NCBI RefSeq assembly: GCF_027474525.2 | Contig: NZ_CP114882.2 | Location: forward strand, 1,984,001-2,048,000 | Origin: Flavobacterium lacustre | GTDB lineage: Bacteria > Bacteroidota > Bacteroidia > Flavobacteriales > Flavobacteriaceae | Direction: 5' to 3' | DNA length: 64,000 nucleotides | In this document: piece by piece, positions 35,344-42,694 of the stretch | Numbering within the stretch: position 1 is the stretch's first letter | How the letters are laid out: every line of letters starts with the position of its first letter | The notes under the pieces: model-generated | What the model was told of the DNA's origin: nothing | Seen by the model: only the letters and a program-made list of their open reading frames with translations | The model's database searches: none | Program-made: the position numbers and the translations under genes

Positions 35344-36102
35344 ATGAAAAAAGTATTAATTCTGTTATTCATAGGAAACTTTTGCTTGGCGCAACAAACC
35401 AAAAGAAAATTGGTTTGGGAAGAAAATTTTAATGAACCGGTTCTAAATGAATCTGTTTGGAATTTTGAATTAGGTGACGGATGTCCTAATTTGTGTGGCT
35501 GGGGTAATAACGAACGACAAGTGTACACCACCAAAAATCATGAGATTAAAAATGGTAATCTGATTATTCATGCAAAAAAAGAAGGGAATAGCTATACTTC
35601 AACCAAAATAACTACAAAAGATAAAAAAATCTTCCAATATGGCAGAATGGAAGCCCGAGCAAAACTGCCGGTTGGACATGGAATTTGGCCTGCCTTTTGG
35701 ATGCTGGGACAAAACATAAGTCAAGTGGGATGGCCAAAATCTGGTGAAATAGATATTTTAGAATATATAGGGAGAGAGCCGCATATGATTTTTACCACTT
35801 TGCATACTCAAGACAGCCACGGAAATTCCATCAATACCAAAAAAACAAGTTTTCCAAATATTGAAGAAGGTTTTCATGTTTTCGCTTTAGATTGGACCAA
35901 AGATAAAATGGATTTTTTTGTTGATGATGTATTAGTTTACACTTTTCAGCCGGAGATAAAAAATGAGAATACTTGGCCTTTTGACAAACCGTTTTATTTT
36001 ATTCTAAATGTAGCCATTGGAGGTAATTTTGGTGGGCCAGCAGTTGATGACACAATATTGCCACAAGATTTTATAGTAGATTATATTAAAGTATATCAAT
36101 AA
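35344..36102 (+). CDS. Secreted GH16 endo-beta-1,3-glucanase (laminarinase-like)
   Basis: A 252-residue protein. An ordinary signal peptide (cleavage after CLAQ, no lipobox) is followed by a single GH16 domain. The catalytic motif GEIDILEYIG gives E135, D137 and E140. WGNNERQVYT and the IWPAFWMLG strand are typical of laminarinases. Two cysteines in GDGCPNLCGWG may form a disulphide. It starts 6 bp after the GH3 stop and closes the operon, followed by a strong terminator. Confidence 0.93.
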   Translation: MKKVLILLFIGNFCLAQQTKRKLVWEENFNEPVLNESVWNFELGDGCPNLCGWGNNERQVYTTKNHEIKNGNLIIHAKKEGNSYTSTKITTKDKKIFQYGRMEARAKLPVGHGIWPAFWMLGQNISQVGWPKSGEIDILEYIGREPHMIFTTLHTQDSHGNSINTKKTSFPNIEEGFHVFALDWTKDKMDFFVDDVLVYTFQPEIKNENTWPFDKPFYFILNVAIGGNFGGPAVDDTILPQDFIVDYIKVYQ

Positions 36103-36123
36103 AATAAGTTTGGACTAAAAAAG

Positions 36124-36168
36124 ATGGAAAGGAATTTTAAAACACAAAATTCTTTTCCATTTTTTTTA
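36124..36168 (+). terminator. Terminator of the glucan-utilisation operon
   Basis: ATGGAAAGGAATTTT (36124-36138) pairs with AAAATTCTTTTCCAT (36146-36160), one G-T pair, followed by eight Ts. The rest of the 309-bp gap to the sigma factor gene contains only that gene's promoter. Confidence 0.92.
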
Positions 36169-36280
36169 AATAAATAGATTTCTTACAGTTATTTTTCACC
36201 CTAATTTTTATTTTTTTTAATGGAACAGTAAGCTTATTCTTTTGTTTTTAAGTAACTTTTGTTAAAATTTATTAATTTTA

Positions 36281-36313
36281 TTTGCTTCTTAGGATAAATA
36301 TTTGTTAAATTTG
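36281..36313 (+). promoter_or_regulatory. Consensus promoter of the second sigma factor gene
   Basis: TTTG (36281-36284), a 21-nt spacer and TAAATTTG (36306-36313) match the Bacteroidota primary-sigma consensus. The predicted leader is about 93 nt, long for this window, leaving room for leader-based control. Confidence 0.65.
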
Positions 36314-36411
36314 AGCACTTAACTAACCAAAACTATAAATAGCCTATACTACAAAACTACTTTTTAGAAAAAATCGTCACCAATTTTTAAACTAGACTAA
36401 AAAGTATACTT

Positions 36412-36996
36412 ATGGCTACTATTCAACTTACAGACGCTTTGCTGGTACAAGATTATGTCGCAGGCAATGAAAACGCTTTGGCTGTATTAATAAAAAGACA
36501 CGAATCCAAAATTTACGGATTTATATACTCTAAAATTTCTGATAGAGACATTTCAAATGATATTTTTCAAGACACTTTCATTAAAGTAATTAAAACTTTA
36601 AAGTCAAGTTCTTATAATGAAGAAGGTAAATTCTTACCTTGGGTTATGCGTATTTCGCACAATCTTATTGTAGATCATTACAGAAAAACAAAAAAAATGC
36701 CCATGTTTCGGGAAACCGAGGAATTTTCTATTTTTTCCATCATGTCAGATGATTCACTTTCAATAGAAAACAAAATTATTTCAGAACAAGTCGAAGTCGA
36801 TTTGAAAAAGTTGATTGAAGAACTTCCTGCAGATCAAAAAGAGGTTTTAATGATGCGAATGTATCAGGATATGAGTTTTAAAGAAATTTCTGAAATAACA
36901 GGAGTAAGTATCAATACCGCTTTAGGCCGAATGCGTTACGCTTTAATGAATATGAGAAAAGTAATCGATAAACACCAAATTATTTTAACGAATTAA
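36412..36996 (+). CDS. Sigma-70 family RNA polymerase sigma factor
   Basis: A 194-residue ECF-like factor. Region 2 occupies ~25-95 (SNDIFQDTFIKVIKTLK, GKFLPWVMRISHNLIVDHYRKTKK) and region 4 ~140-185 (LPADQKEVLMMRMYQDMSFKEISEITGVSINTALGRMRYALMNMRK). A 45-residue linker separates them. No anti-sigma gene follows; instead a 48-codon small gene lies 53 bp downstream. A consensus promoter drives it, so it is probably expressed by the primary sigma factor. Confidence 0.93.
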   Translation: MATIQLTDALLVQDYVAGNENALAVLIKRHESKIYGFIYSKISDRDISNDIFQDTFIKVIKTLKSSSYNEEGKFLPWVMRISHNLIVDHYRKTKKMPMFRETEEFSIFSIMSDDSLSIENKIISEQVEVDLKKLIEELPADQKEVLMMRMYQDMSFKEISEITGVSINTALGRMRYALMNMRKVIDKHQIILTN

Positions 36997-37049
36997 TACT
37001 ATTTTGATAACATACACGTTATATTATAAATTCTAACAGTATTTATGAT

Positions 37050-37196
37050 ATGGCAAAAATTTACTCAAAAAAAACAGTAGTTAGCAATAATAATCTGAAA
37101 CCCAAAAAAGAAGTTGTTTCTTTTTTATTAAGTTATTCAAAAGCATTAAGCGTAATAAAAATAAACAATACCAGTTTCGAAATTATAGCAAATTAA
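37050..37196 (+). CDS. 48-residue small protein downstream of sigma factor
   Basis: An ATG at 37050 opens 48 codons: a basic N-terminus (MAKIYSKKTVVSNNNLKPKK) then a helical segment EVVSFLLSYSKALSVIKI. It is followed by a perfect terminator. I recall similar LLSYSKALSV-type short proteins in the same position in other flavobacteria, unverified, which would favour a real gene, perhaps a regulator of the sigma factor. The role is otherwise unknown. Confidence 0.65.
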   Translation: MAKIYSKKTVVSNNNLKPKKEVVSFLLSYSKALSVIKINNTSFEIIAN

Positions 37197-37267
37197 AAAT
37201 ATTCTGCAATCTTGCAAATGTTTAAAAATTAGAAAAAACAAGTTTCCAATTTCAAGTTTGTTGTGCT

Positions 37268-37305
37268 AAATTCCACTATTTTATAGTATATAAATAGTGG
37301 AATTT
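37268..37305. terminator. Bidirectional terminator, sigma unit and nth
   Basis: AAATTCCACTATTT (37268-37281) and AAATAGTGGAATTT (37292-37305) form a perfect 14-bp stem between the converging small-protein gene and nth. Confidence 0.88.
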
Positions 37306-37322
37306 ACTATTTTACAACACAA

Positions 37323-37973
37323 TTATTTCTTGATATAATCGTCCAAAACTGACTTTCTGCCAATCGTTTTGGTGATAATATCCTTATCTAAATCCCAGCC
37401 ACGAGCAGGCGAATATTCCCTTCCGTACCAAATAATCTGTAAGTGCAAATCATTCCATATTTCCTCCGGAAAAAGGCGTTTAGCATCTCTCTCAGTTTGA
37501 ACCACATTTTTTCCATTAGTCAAATTCCATCGGTACATCAAGCGGTGAATATGAGTATCCACAGGAAAAGCCGGAACACCAAAAGCTTGTGACATCACAA
37601 CACTCGCCGTTTTATGACCCACAGCCGGTAATTCCTCTAAATCCTCAAAACTTTGCGGCACTTTACCGCCATGTTTATCAATCAAAATATGTGATAAACC
37701 ATGAATTCCTTTCGATTTCATGGGCGATAAACCACAAGGGCGAATGATTTCTTTAATTTCTTCCACCGACATTTTTATCATATCATACGGATTATCCGCT
37801 TTGGCAAAAAGCAAGGGCGTAATCTGATTCACGCGCACATCCGTACATTGAGCCGATAGTAAAACCGCAATCAACAACGTATAAGGATCCTTATGATCCA
37901 GCGGAATAGGAATCGTAGGATATAATTCTTTTAACGTATTTATAACAAACGTTACACGTTCCTGTTTATTCAT
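37323..37973 (-). CDS. nth: Endonuclease III lacking the Fe-S cluster cysteines
   Basis: A 216-residue base-excision-repair DNA glycosylase/AP lyase for oxidised pyrimidines. The helix-hairpin-helix is LPAVGHKTA with the catalytic lysine K121, and the catalytic aspartate D139 lies in PVDTHIHRL. The C-terminal region that in E. coli carries C-x6-C-x2-C-x5-C has no cysteine at all; the only cysteines are C43 and C80. The [4Fe-4S] loop is therefore absent, while both catalytic residues remain, so activity is expected. Confidence 0.94.
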   Translation of the reverse strand: MNKQERVTFVINTLKELYPTIPIPLDHKDPYTLLIAVLLSAQCTDVRVNQITPLLFAKADNPYDMIKMSVEEIKEIIRPCGLSPMKSKGIHGLSHILIDKHGGKVPQSFEDLEELPAVGHKTASVVMSQAFGVPAFPVDTHIHRLMYRWNLTNGKNVVQTERDAKRLFPEEIWNDLHLQIIWYGREYSPARGWDLDKDIITKTIGRKSVLDDYIKK

Positions 37974-38053
37974 TATTCATTAAATTTGATTAGTAAAGAA
38001 AAACAATTTCAATCGCAATCGCAATCAAAACTCTAAATTCTAAAATTATTTGG

Positions 38054-38192
38054 GCCTAATCCAGCTTTCCGTTACAACTCCTCATTTTTACCGCTTTTTT
38101 TCTAAGCAATCGCAAGAGCTTCCTTTGGTCGCTTTGTCATTGCAAGAAAAAATAGCCTTAAAAATTCCGGGGTTTTCACTGCTATCTGGGGC
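38054..38192 (-). other. Long structured intergenic element (GACCAAnGGAA-loop family), copy 2
   Basis: On the minus strand the outer stem is GCC-CCAG with CTGG-atta-GGC. The apical hairpin (38102-38146) has stems including CAAT/ATTG and CAAAGC/GCT-c-TTG, closing the loop GACCAAAGGAA. Compared with copy 1 the stems have changed in a compensated way (AGC/GCT to GCC/GGC, CCTG/CAGG to CCAG/CTGG, AAC/GTT to AGC/GCT) and the loop is kept. It fills most of the 294-bp gap between nth and bcp. Confidence 0.62.
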
Positions 38193-38198
38193 AAAAAC

Positions 38199-38261
38199 CA
38201 AAACCTAACACCCAACACCTGAAAATCAACACCTGAAACCCAACACCTAACAACTAAAATA
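38199..38261 (+). repeat. Nine heptanucleotide repeats ending 6 nt before the bcp ATG
   Basis: Nine consecutive 7-mers of consensus YRAMACC (CAAAACC, TAACACC, CAACACC, TGAAAAT, CAACACC, TGAAACC, CAACACC, TAACAAC, TAAAATA) lead directly to AAAACT and the ATG at 38268. They take the place of any normal ribosome-binding region. Confidence 0.7.
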
Positions 38262-38267
38262 AAAACT

Positions 38268-38720
38268 ATGACACCATTAAAAAAAGGAGATAAAGCACCC
38301 CATTTTTCAAGTCTGGACCAAGACGGAAAACAACATCAACTAGAAGATTACAGAGGAAAAAAACTAGTTGTTTTCTTTTATCCAAAAGCCAACACACCAG
38401 GATGTACCGCCGAAGCATGTGATTTAAGAGACAATTTCGAACGATTTCAAGCCAATAATTACGCGCTTTTAGGCGTAAGTGCCGATAGTCAAAAAGCACA
38501 AGCCAAGTTCAAAGACAAATACGAATTCCCTTTTCCATTGCTCGCCGATGAGGATAAGTCTGTAATTCAGGCTTTTGGAGTTTGGGGACCAAAAAAATTC
38601 ATGGGCAAAGAATATGACGGTATTCACAGAACTACATTTGTAATCGACGAAAACGGAATTATCGATGAGGTTATCTCCGATGTAAAAACCAAAGCGCATG
38701 CAGCCCAAATATTAAAGTAA
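38268..38720 (+). CDS. bcp: Thioredoxin-dependent thiol peroxidase (Bcp/PrxQ)
   Basis: A 150-residue peroxiredoxin of the BCP/PrxQ group that reduces hydroperoxides in the cytosol. The active site NTPGCTAEACDLRD shows the peroxidatic C46 and the resolving C51 five residues later, as in E. coli Bcp. GVSADSQKAQAKF and the C-terminal FVIDENGIIDEV strand are typical. Length matches the family (~150). The leader is a heptad repeat array; a terminator begins at the stop codon. Confidence 0.96.
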   Translation: MTPLKKGDKAPHFSSLDQDGKQHQLEDYRGKKLVVFFYPKANTPGCTAEACDLRDNFERFQANNYALLGVSADSQKAQAKFKDKYEFPFPLLADEDKSVIQAFGVWGPKKFMGKEYDGIHRTTFVIDENGIIDEVISDVKTKAHAAQILK

Positions 38721-38750
38721 ATTCAGAAAACAAATTAGTCTGAATTTTTT
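38718..38750 (+). terminator. bcp terminator
   Basis: AAATTCAGA directly at the stop codon pairs with TCTGAATTT, followed by TTT. Confidence 0.75.
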
Positions 38751-38751
38751 G

Positions 38752-38794
38752 AATCAAAAAAGCCAAGAAAGTAAATTATCTTTCTTGGCTTTTA
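38752..38794. terminator. Terminator facing bcp and the gene ending at 38830
   Basis: AGCCAAGAAAG (38761-38771) and CTTTCTTGGCT (38780-38790) form a perfect 11-bp stem, with an A-run to the left that gives a T-run on the minus strand. Confidence 0.85.
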
Positions 38795-38829
38795 TATGTT
38801 AAATGGAAACCTAAAATCTGTATCCTGAA

Positions 38830-40293
38830 TTAATTACTTACTTTCAAAAATTTTTTCGGGTCATATTCAAAAAGATTGTGCTCTTTAATGATTTCTGCCA
38901 CACCAGTAGGCAACATATTTTCCCAACCAGATTTTCCTTCACTAATCATTTTTAGTACTTCACGAGAAAATACTTCAAGGATCTCAGGATTGTAGTCATC
39001 AATATCGACCACTTTTCCATTAAATTTAAAGAATTTGTAAAGTTCTTTCATTCTAGGATGTACTTTCAAATTATCAGATGTGATAATCTCCCCGTTTTCT
39101 CCTAACATCGGATATAAAAATACTTTCATATCGCGATAAAACAGTTTTCCAAAAGCTTCCAGAATTCCACCACTTAAATGGCGATAGTATTTTTCGTCAA
39201 AAATATCTACTAAATTATTTACACCCATTGCCAATCCCATTCGGGCTTTGGTATAATTGGCAAAATATTCCACCACTTTATAATATTCCTGAAAATTAGA
39301 AATCATTACCGTTTGGCCTAATGAACATAGCAATTCGGCTCTGTCCATAAAGTCACGTTCGTCAATTTCACCATCCGAACGCAAATTCGAAAGTGTGATT
39401 TCAAAAACAACAAGCGTATTATCAACTTCTACTTTATTTTCGTTGAGAAACATTTTTAAAGACTTCTCATACATATCCATATTTACCTTCGTAACAGGAC
39501 GAAAACTTCCTCTAAAAGCAAGAATATTCTTTTTGTATAAAATGGCAGCAGGAAGTATATTTTTACCTTGAGGATTAAACATTACCGCATCGGTCATGCC
39601 GTTTTTTACTAGTTGCAAACTCATCAAACGATTGTCAACATCAGCAAAACGAGGTCCCGAAAAATTGATAGTGTCAATTTCAAGTTGGTCCTTGTCTAAA
39701 TGATCGTATAAGTAACGTAATAATTTTTTTGGATCATTATATTTGTAAAAAGCACCATAAATTAAATTCACACCAAGAATACCAAGGGTTTCTTGTTGCA
39801 AACGAGAATCAGTTTCTTTAAATCGGATGTGAATTATAATCTCGTTATAGTCTTCTTCTGGGTCAATTTGATAGCGAATACCAACCCAACCGTGACCTTT
39901 AAATTGTTTGGCAAAATCGATTGTAGCAACCGTATTGGCATAACTAAAGAACATTTTGTTCGGATGTTTTTCTCTGCTCAAACGTCTTTCCATGATGTCC
40001 ACTTCGTGCCAAAGCATTTTTTTAAGTCTGCTTTCTGTCACGTAACGACCGTCTTCTTCTATACCATATATGGCGTCACTAAAATCTTTGTCGTAGGCTG
40101 ACATCGCTTTCGCAATAGTTCCGGAAGAACCTCCAGATCTAAAAAAATGTCTTACCGTTTCTTGTCCGGCCCCAATTTCAGCAAATGTACCGTAGATATT
40201 ATCATTTAAATTGATACGCAGAGCCTTGTCTTTTATAGAAGGGACTTGCTCAATGGCTTTATCACCTTTTAATTTTATTTTTTTTGTATCCAT
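38830..40293 (-). CDS. Conserved protein of unknown function (487 aa)
   Basis: A soluble 487-residue protein with no signal peptide or TM helix. Distinct segments are IYGTFAEIGAGQETVRHFFRSGGSSGTIAKAMSAYDK at the N-terminus (split here only as a description), EEDGRYVTESRL, VNLIYGAFYKYNDP and KYYRHLSGGILEAFGKLF. I recall close relatives in many Bacteroidota with inconsistent names such as TonB-dependent receptor or nicotinate-nucleotide adenylyltransferase. Neither fits: there is no barrel, plug or HxGH nucleotidyltransferase motif. I assign no function. A TAACTTTG -7 box lies at rc 40321-40328. Confidence 0.8.
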   Translation of the reverse strand: MDTKKIKLKGDKAIEQVPSIKDKALRINLNDNIYGTFAEIGAGQETVRHFFRSGGSSGTIAKAMSAYDKDFSDAIYGIEEDGRYVTESRLKKMLWHEVDIMERRLSREKHPNKMFFSYANTVATIDFAKQFKGHGWVGIRYQIDPEEDYNEIIIHIRFKETDSRLQQETLGILGVNLIYGAFYKYNDPKKLLRYLYDHLDKDQLEIDTINFSGPRFADVDNRLMSLQLVKNGMTDAVMFNPQGKNILPAAILYKKNILAFRGSFRPVTKVNMDMYEKSLKMFLNENKVEVDNTLVVFEITLSNLRSDGEIDERDFMDRAELLCSLGQTVMISNFQEYYKVVEYFANYTKARMGLAMGVNNLVDIFDEKYYRHLSGGILEAFGKLFYRDMKVFLYPMLGENGEIITSDNLKVHPRMKELYKFFKFNGKVVDIDDYNPEILEVFSREVLKMISEGKSGWENMLPTGVAEIIKEHNLFEYDPKKFLKVSN

Positions 40294-40360
40294 TTTATTT
40301 AAAATAGGGCGATTATGTTACAAAGTTAACAAAATAGGTATCTAATGAAAGGATAAATCT

Positions 40361-40368
40361 TATTTTTG
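40361..40368 (+). promoter_or_regulatory. Putative -7 box of the MBL hydrolase gene
   Basis: TATTTTTG lies 18 bp before the TTG start at 40387, predicting a ~14-nt leader and so supporting the TTG start. The divergent -7 box for the neighbouring gene is at 40321-40328. Confidence 0.45.
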
Positions 40369-40386
40369 TATAAAAATTAAAGGCAA

Positions 40387-41151
40387 TTGAACGTATATTT
40401 TTTAGGTACTGGAACATCGCAAGGAATTCCCGTGATAGGAAGCGAGCATGAAGTGTGCAAAAGCACTGATTCTAAGGACAAAAGACTCCGAGTTGCAGTT
40501 TGGGTGCATTGGGAGAATTATTCTTTTGTGATTGATTGCGGTCCTGATTTCAGACAACAAATGCTTACTTCTAATTGTAAAAAAGTCGACGGAATTTTAT
40601 TTACTCATGAACATGCAGACCACACTGCCGGTTTAGATGATATCAGACCGTTTAATTTCCGGCAAGGTGAAATGCCCATTTATGCTCACCAAAGGGTGAT
40701 TGATAATTTGAAAAGAAGGTTTGATTATGTTTTTGAAACCATCAATAAATATCCGGGTGCTCCTTCTGTAAAAACAATTGAGGTCGTGAATAATGAGCCG
40801 TTTTTTATTGGCAACAAAACAGCGATTCCGGTTAATGTCATGCACGGTAATTTACAGGTTTTTGGGTATAGAATCGATGATTTTGCCTATTTGACAGATG
40901 TAAAAACAATTGCGGAAAGCGAAGTCGAAAAATTAAAAAACTTGAAAGTATTAGTGGTAAATGCTTTGCGCGAAGAACCGCATAATACCCATTTCAATTT
41001 GCAGGAAGCGTTAGATTTTATAACTTTGGTGCAACCCGAAAAAGCTTATCTCACGCATATCAGTCATATTTTGGGTTTTCATAATGAAGTTCAAAAAAAG
41101 CTTCCTGAAAATGTTTTTTTGGCTTATGATACTTTAGAAATCACTATTTAA
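40387..41151 (+). CDS. MBL-fold metal-dependent hydrolase (PhnP-like)
   Basis: A 254-residue metallo-beta-lactamase-fold phosphodiesterase-like protein. The N-terminus MNVYFLGTGTSQGIPVIG is the first strand of the PhnP/RNase Z-like branch. The metal motif THEHADHTAGLDD supplies H74, H76, D78 and H79; further ligands are in VMHG and near the C-terminal LTHISH. The substrate is not predictable; a cyclic phosphodiester is typical of PhnP relatives. The start is TTG, as no ATG exists before the first strand. 12 bp from the next gene, so probably co-transcribed. Confidence 0.9.
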   Translation: MNVYFLGTGTSQGIPVIGSEHEVCKSTDSKDKRLRVAVWVHWENYSFVIDCGPDFRQQMLTSNCKKVDGILFTHEHADHTAGLDDIRPFNFRQGEMPIYAHQRVIDNLKRRFDYVFETINKYPGAPSVKTIEVVNNEPFFIGNKTAIPVNVMHGNLQVFGYRIDDFAYLTDVKTIAESEVEKLKNLKVLVVNALREEPHNTHFNLQEALDFITLVQPEKAYLTHISHILGFHNEVQKKLPENVFLAYDTLEITI

Positions 41152-41163
41152 TTAAAATATAAA

Positions 41164-41664
41164 ATGAAAAAATCATTATTTCTTTACCTGTTTATTCTGT
41201 CCGTTTTGATGACTATTTTTACCTATATGTTTTTGAGTAAAGAAGTTGCTTTTGAACAAAACAGATATAAAAAAGTAACGACAAAATTAAAAGACAGCTT
41301 GACTTCGGTTACTAATAAATTAGCGGAAGCTAATTATTTTTCTTTAGAAAAAAATGAAAATGCACAAAATTATTTTGATTCCGGAAGTGGTGATAAAACA
41401 ATCCAGTATGAAAAATTAATTCCGGTGGTAACAGAAAAATTGCTGGATTTTAATTCCAATCCAAAAGGAAATCCTTACGTTGGTCAAGACCAAATAGGAG
41501 CTAATAAATTCATTATCAACAAAGTTAAAATTCTAAACCACAGATGGATTATTGCTGATTTTAGTGATGGAGAATATTGGGGGGAAGTGTTGTTGAAATA
41601 TTTTGTAAATGCCGATAAGAGCATTACTTTCGAAGTAAATCAGTCTTTATTATATCAAAAATAA
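41164..41664 (+). CDS. Membrane-anchored protein of unknown function
   Basis: A 166-residue protein with an N-terminal TM anchor (residues ~5-24), a coiled-coil-like stretch (~33-60, KKVTTKLKDSLTSVTNKLAEANYF) and a compact C-terminal domain with KILNHRWIIADFSDGEYWGEVLLKYF. No known catalytic motif is seen. It is downstream of the MBL hydrolase by 12 bp and probably in the same transcript. The periplasmic location is inferred from the anchor. Confidence 0.75.
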   Translation: MKKSLFLYLFILSVLMTIFTYMFLSKEVAFEQNRYKKVTTKLKDSLTSVTNKLAEANYFSLEKNENAQNYFDSGSGDKTIQYEKLIPVVTEKLLDFNSNPKGNPYVGQDQIGANKFIINKVKILNHRWIIADFSDGEYWGEVLLKYFVNADKSITFEVNQSLLYQK

Positions 41665-41710
41665 GTTTTATCGCCGTTTATCATATTCATTGAAAAACGG
41701 CGACTAACTA

Positions 41711-42358
41711 TTAATTTTCAAGTAGCCAATTTTTAAAATCATAGAAATTCTGAGGCGAGACTCCATGCCCGATCGGGTATTCTTTATATAGGATTTGAAT
41801 GCCTAAATTTTCTAAAATTACAGGTGTTTTTCTAGCCCATTCCACAGGAATTACTTGGTCAGCAGTTCCATGTGAAGCAAAGATTTTAAGATTATTAAAG
41901 TTGTTTTTAAGATAATCTTCCGCTAGAATTTCTAAATTCAAATATCCGCTCATAGCGACTACTTTCTCGATTTTTTCGGGATACGAAAGTGCTACTGCAT
42001 AACTCAAAATCGATCCTTGACTAAAACCTACTAAGGAAACTTTTGTAGCATCAATAGGATAATTTGCCAGCAATTCATCTATGAAAGTAGCAATCAAATC
42101 TCTCGAAATTTTGGCTTGTTCATTATCCGAAAATTTATTTTGATCAGCATCAAAATTTATGGCGTACCAAGCGTAACTTCCGTACTGTAAGTCGTAAGGA
42201 GCCCGAGCCGAAATGATATAGTAATAGTCTGGCAATTCAGTTGCAAACGAAAATAAATCTTCTTCGTTGCTGCCGTAACCATGAAGCAAAAGTAAAAGAG
42301 GGTTTTTGTCTAATTTTATTTTTGGTTCTCTAATTTTATATTCTAAGGATAAGTTCAT
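41711..42358 (-). CDS. Alpha/beta hydrolase, carboxylesterase/phospholipase type
   Basis: A 215-residue serine hydrolase of the Abhydrolase_2 (YpfH/lysophospholipase-carboxylesterase) group. LLLHGYGSNEEDL provides the oxyanion-hole region, GFSQGSILSYA the nucleophile serine, and the acid and base are likely in ASHGTADQVIP and GHGVSPQN. No signal peptide, so cytosolic. The first of three closely packed minus-strand genes from the 3' side (6 bp from the DUF4870-like gene). Confidence 0.92.
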   Translation of the reverse strand: MNLSLEYKIREPKIKLDKNPLLLLLHGYGSNEEDLFSFATELPDYYYIISARAPYDLQYGSYAWYAINFDADQNKFSDNEQAKISRDLIATFIDELLANYPIDATKVSLVGFSQGSILSYAVALSYPEKIEKVVAMSGYLNLEILAEDYLKNNFNNLKIFASHGTADQVIPVEWARKTPVILENLGIQILYKEYPIGHGVSPQNFYDFKNWLLEN

Positions 42359-42364
42359 TGTAAT

Positions 42365-42691
42365 TTAGGATATGTTTTTAAGCCATTTTTGAAAATAAAT
42401 TCCCAATAAAGGAACCGGTTTTGTATCTCCTTTTATAGCGCTAAAAATACCATAAGACCATAAAACGGAAATGAAAATCCACATGGGAGCTGATATCATT
42501 AAACTGTCAAAATTACTGATGATTAAACCTAATGATATAAAAGTGAGTGTAATTCCCAGTCCTTGGCGAATATGAAAACTGGCAAATTGATTTTTATCTT
42601 CGGCGTTCATAGACATGGCTATAAATACGCCAATTCCTAAAATATAACTGGTAATTGCAGCGGTTTTTCCCGTTTCAATAGTATTGTTCAT
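42365..42691 (-). CDS. DUF4870-like small membrane protein
   Basis: A 108-residue protein with three hydrophobic helices (about 10-30, 45-65, 68-88). The segment NQFASFHIRQGLGITL between TM1 and TM2 is the conserved F-H-x-R/Q-Q motif of the DUF4870/Tic20-like small membrane proteins. The function is unknown. It sits between the esterase and the dihydroorotase-like gene with gaps of 6 and 3 bp, so it is certainly in one operon. Confidence 0.85.
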   Translation of the reverse strand: MNNTIETGKTAAITSYILGIGVFIAMSMNAEDKNQFASFHIRQGLGITLTFISLGLIISNFDSLMISAPMWIFISVLWSYGIFSAIKGDTKPVPLLGIYFQKWLKNIS

Positions 42692-42694
42692 GAT

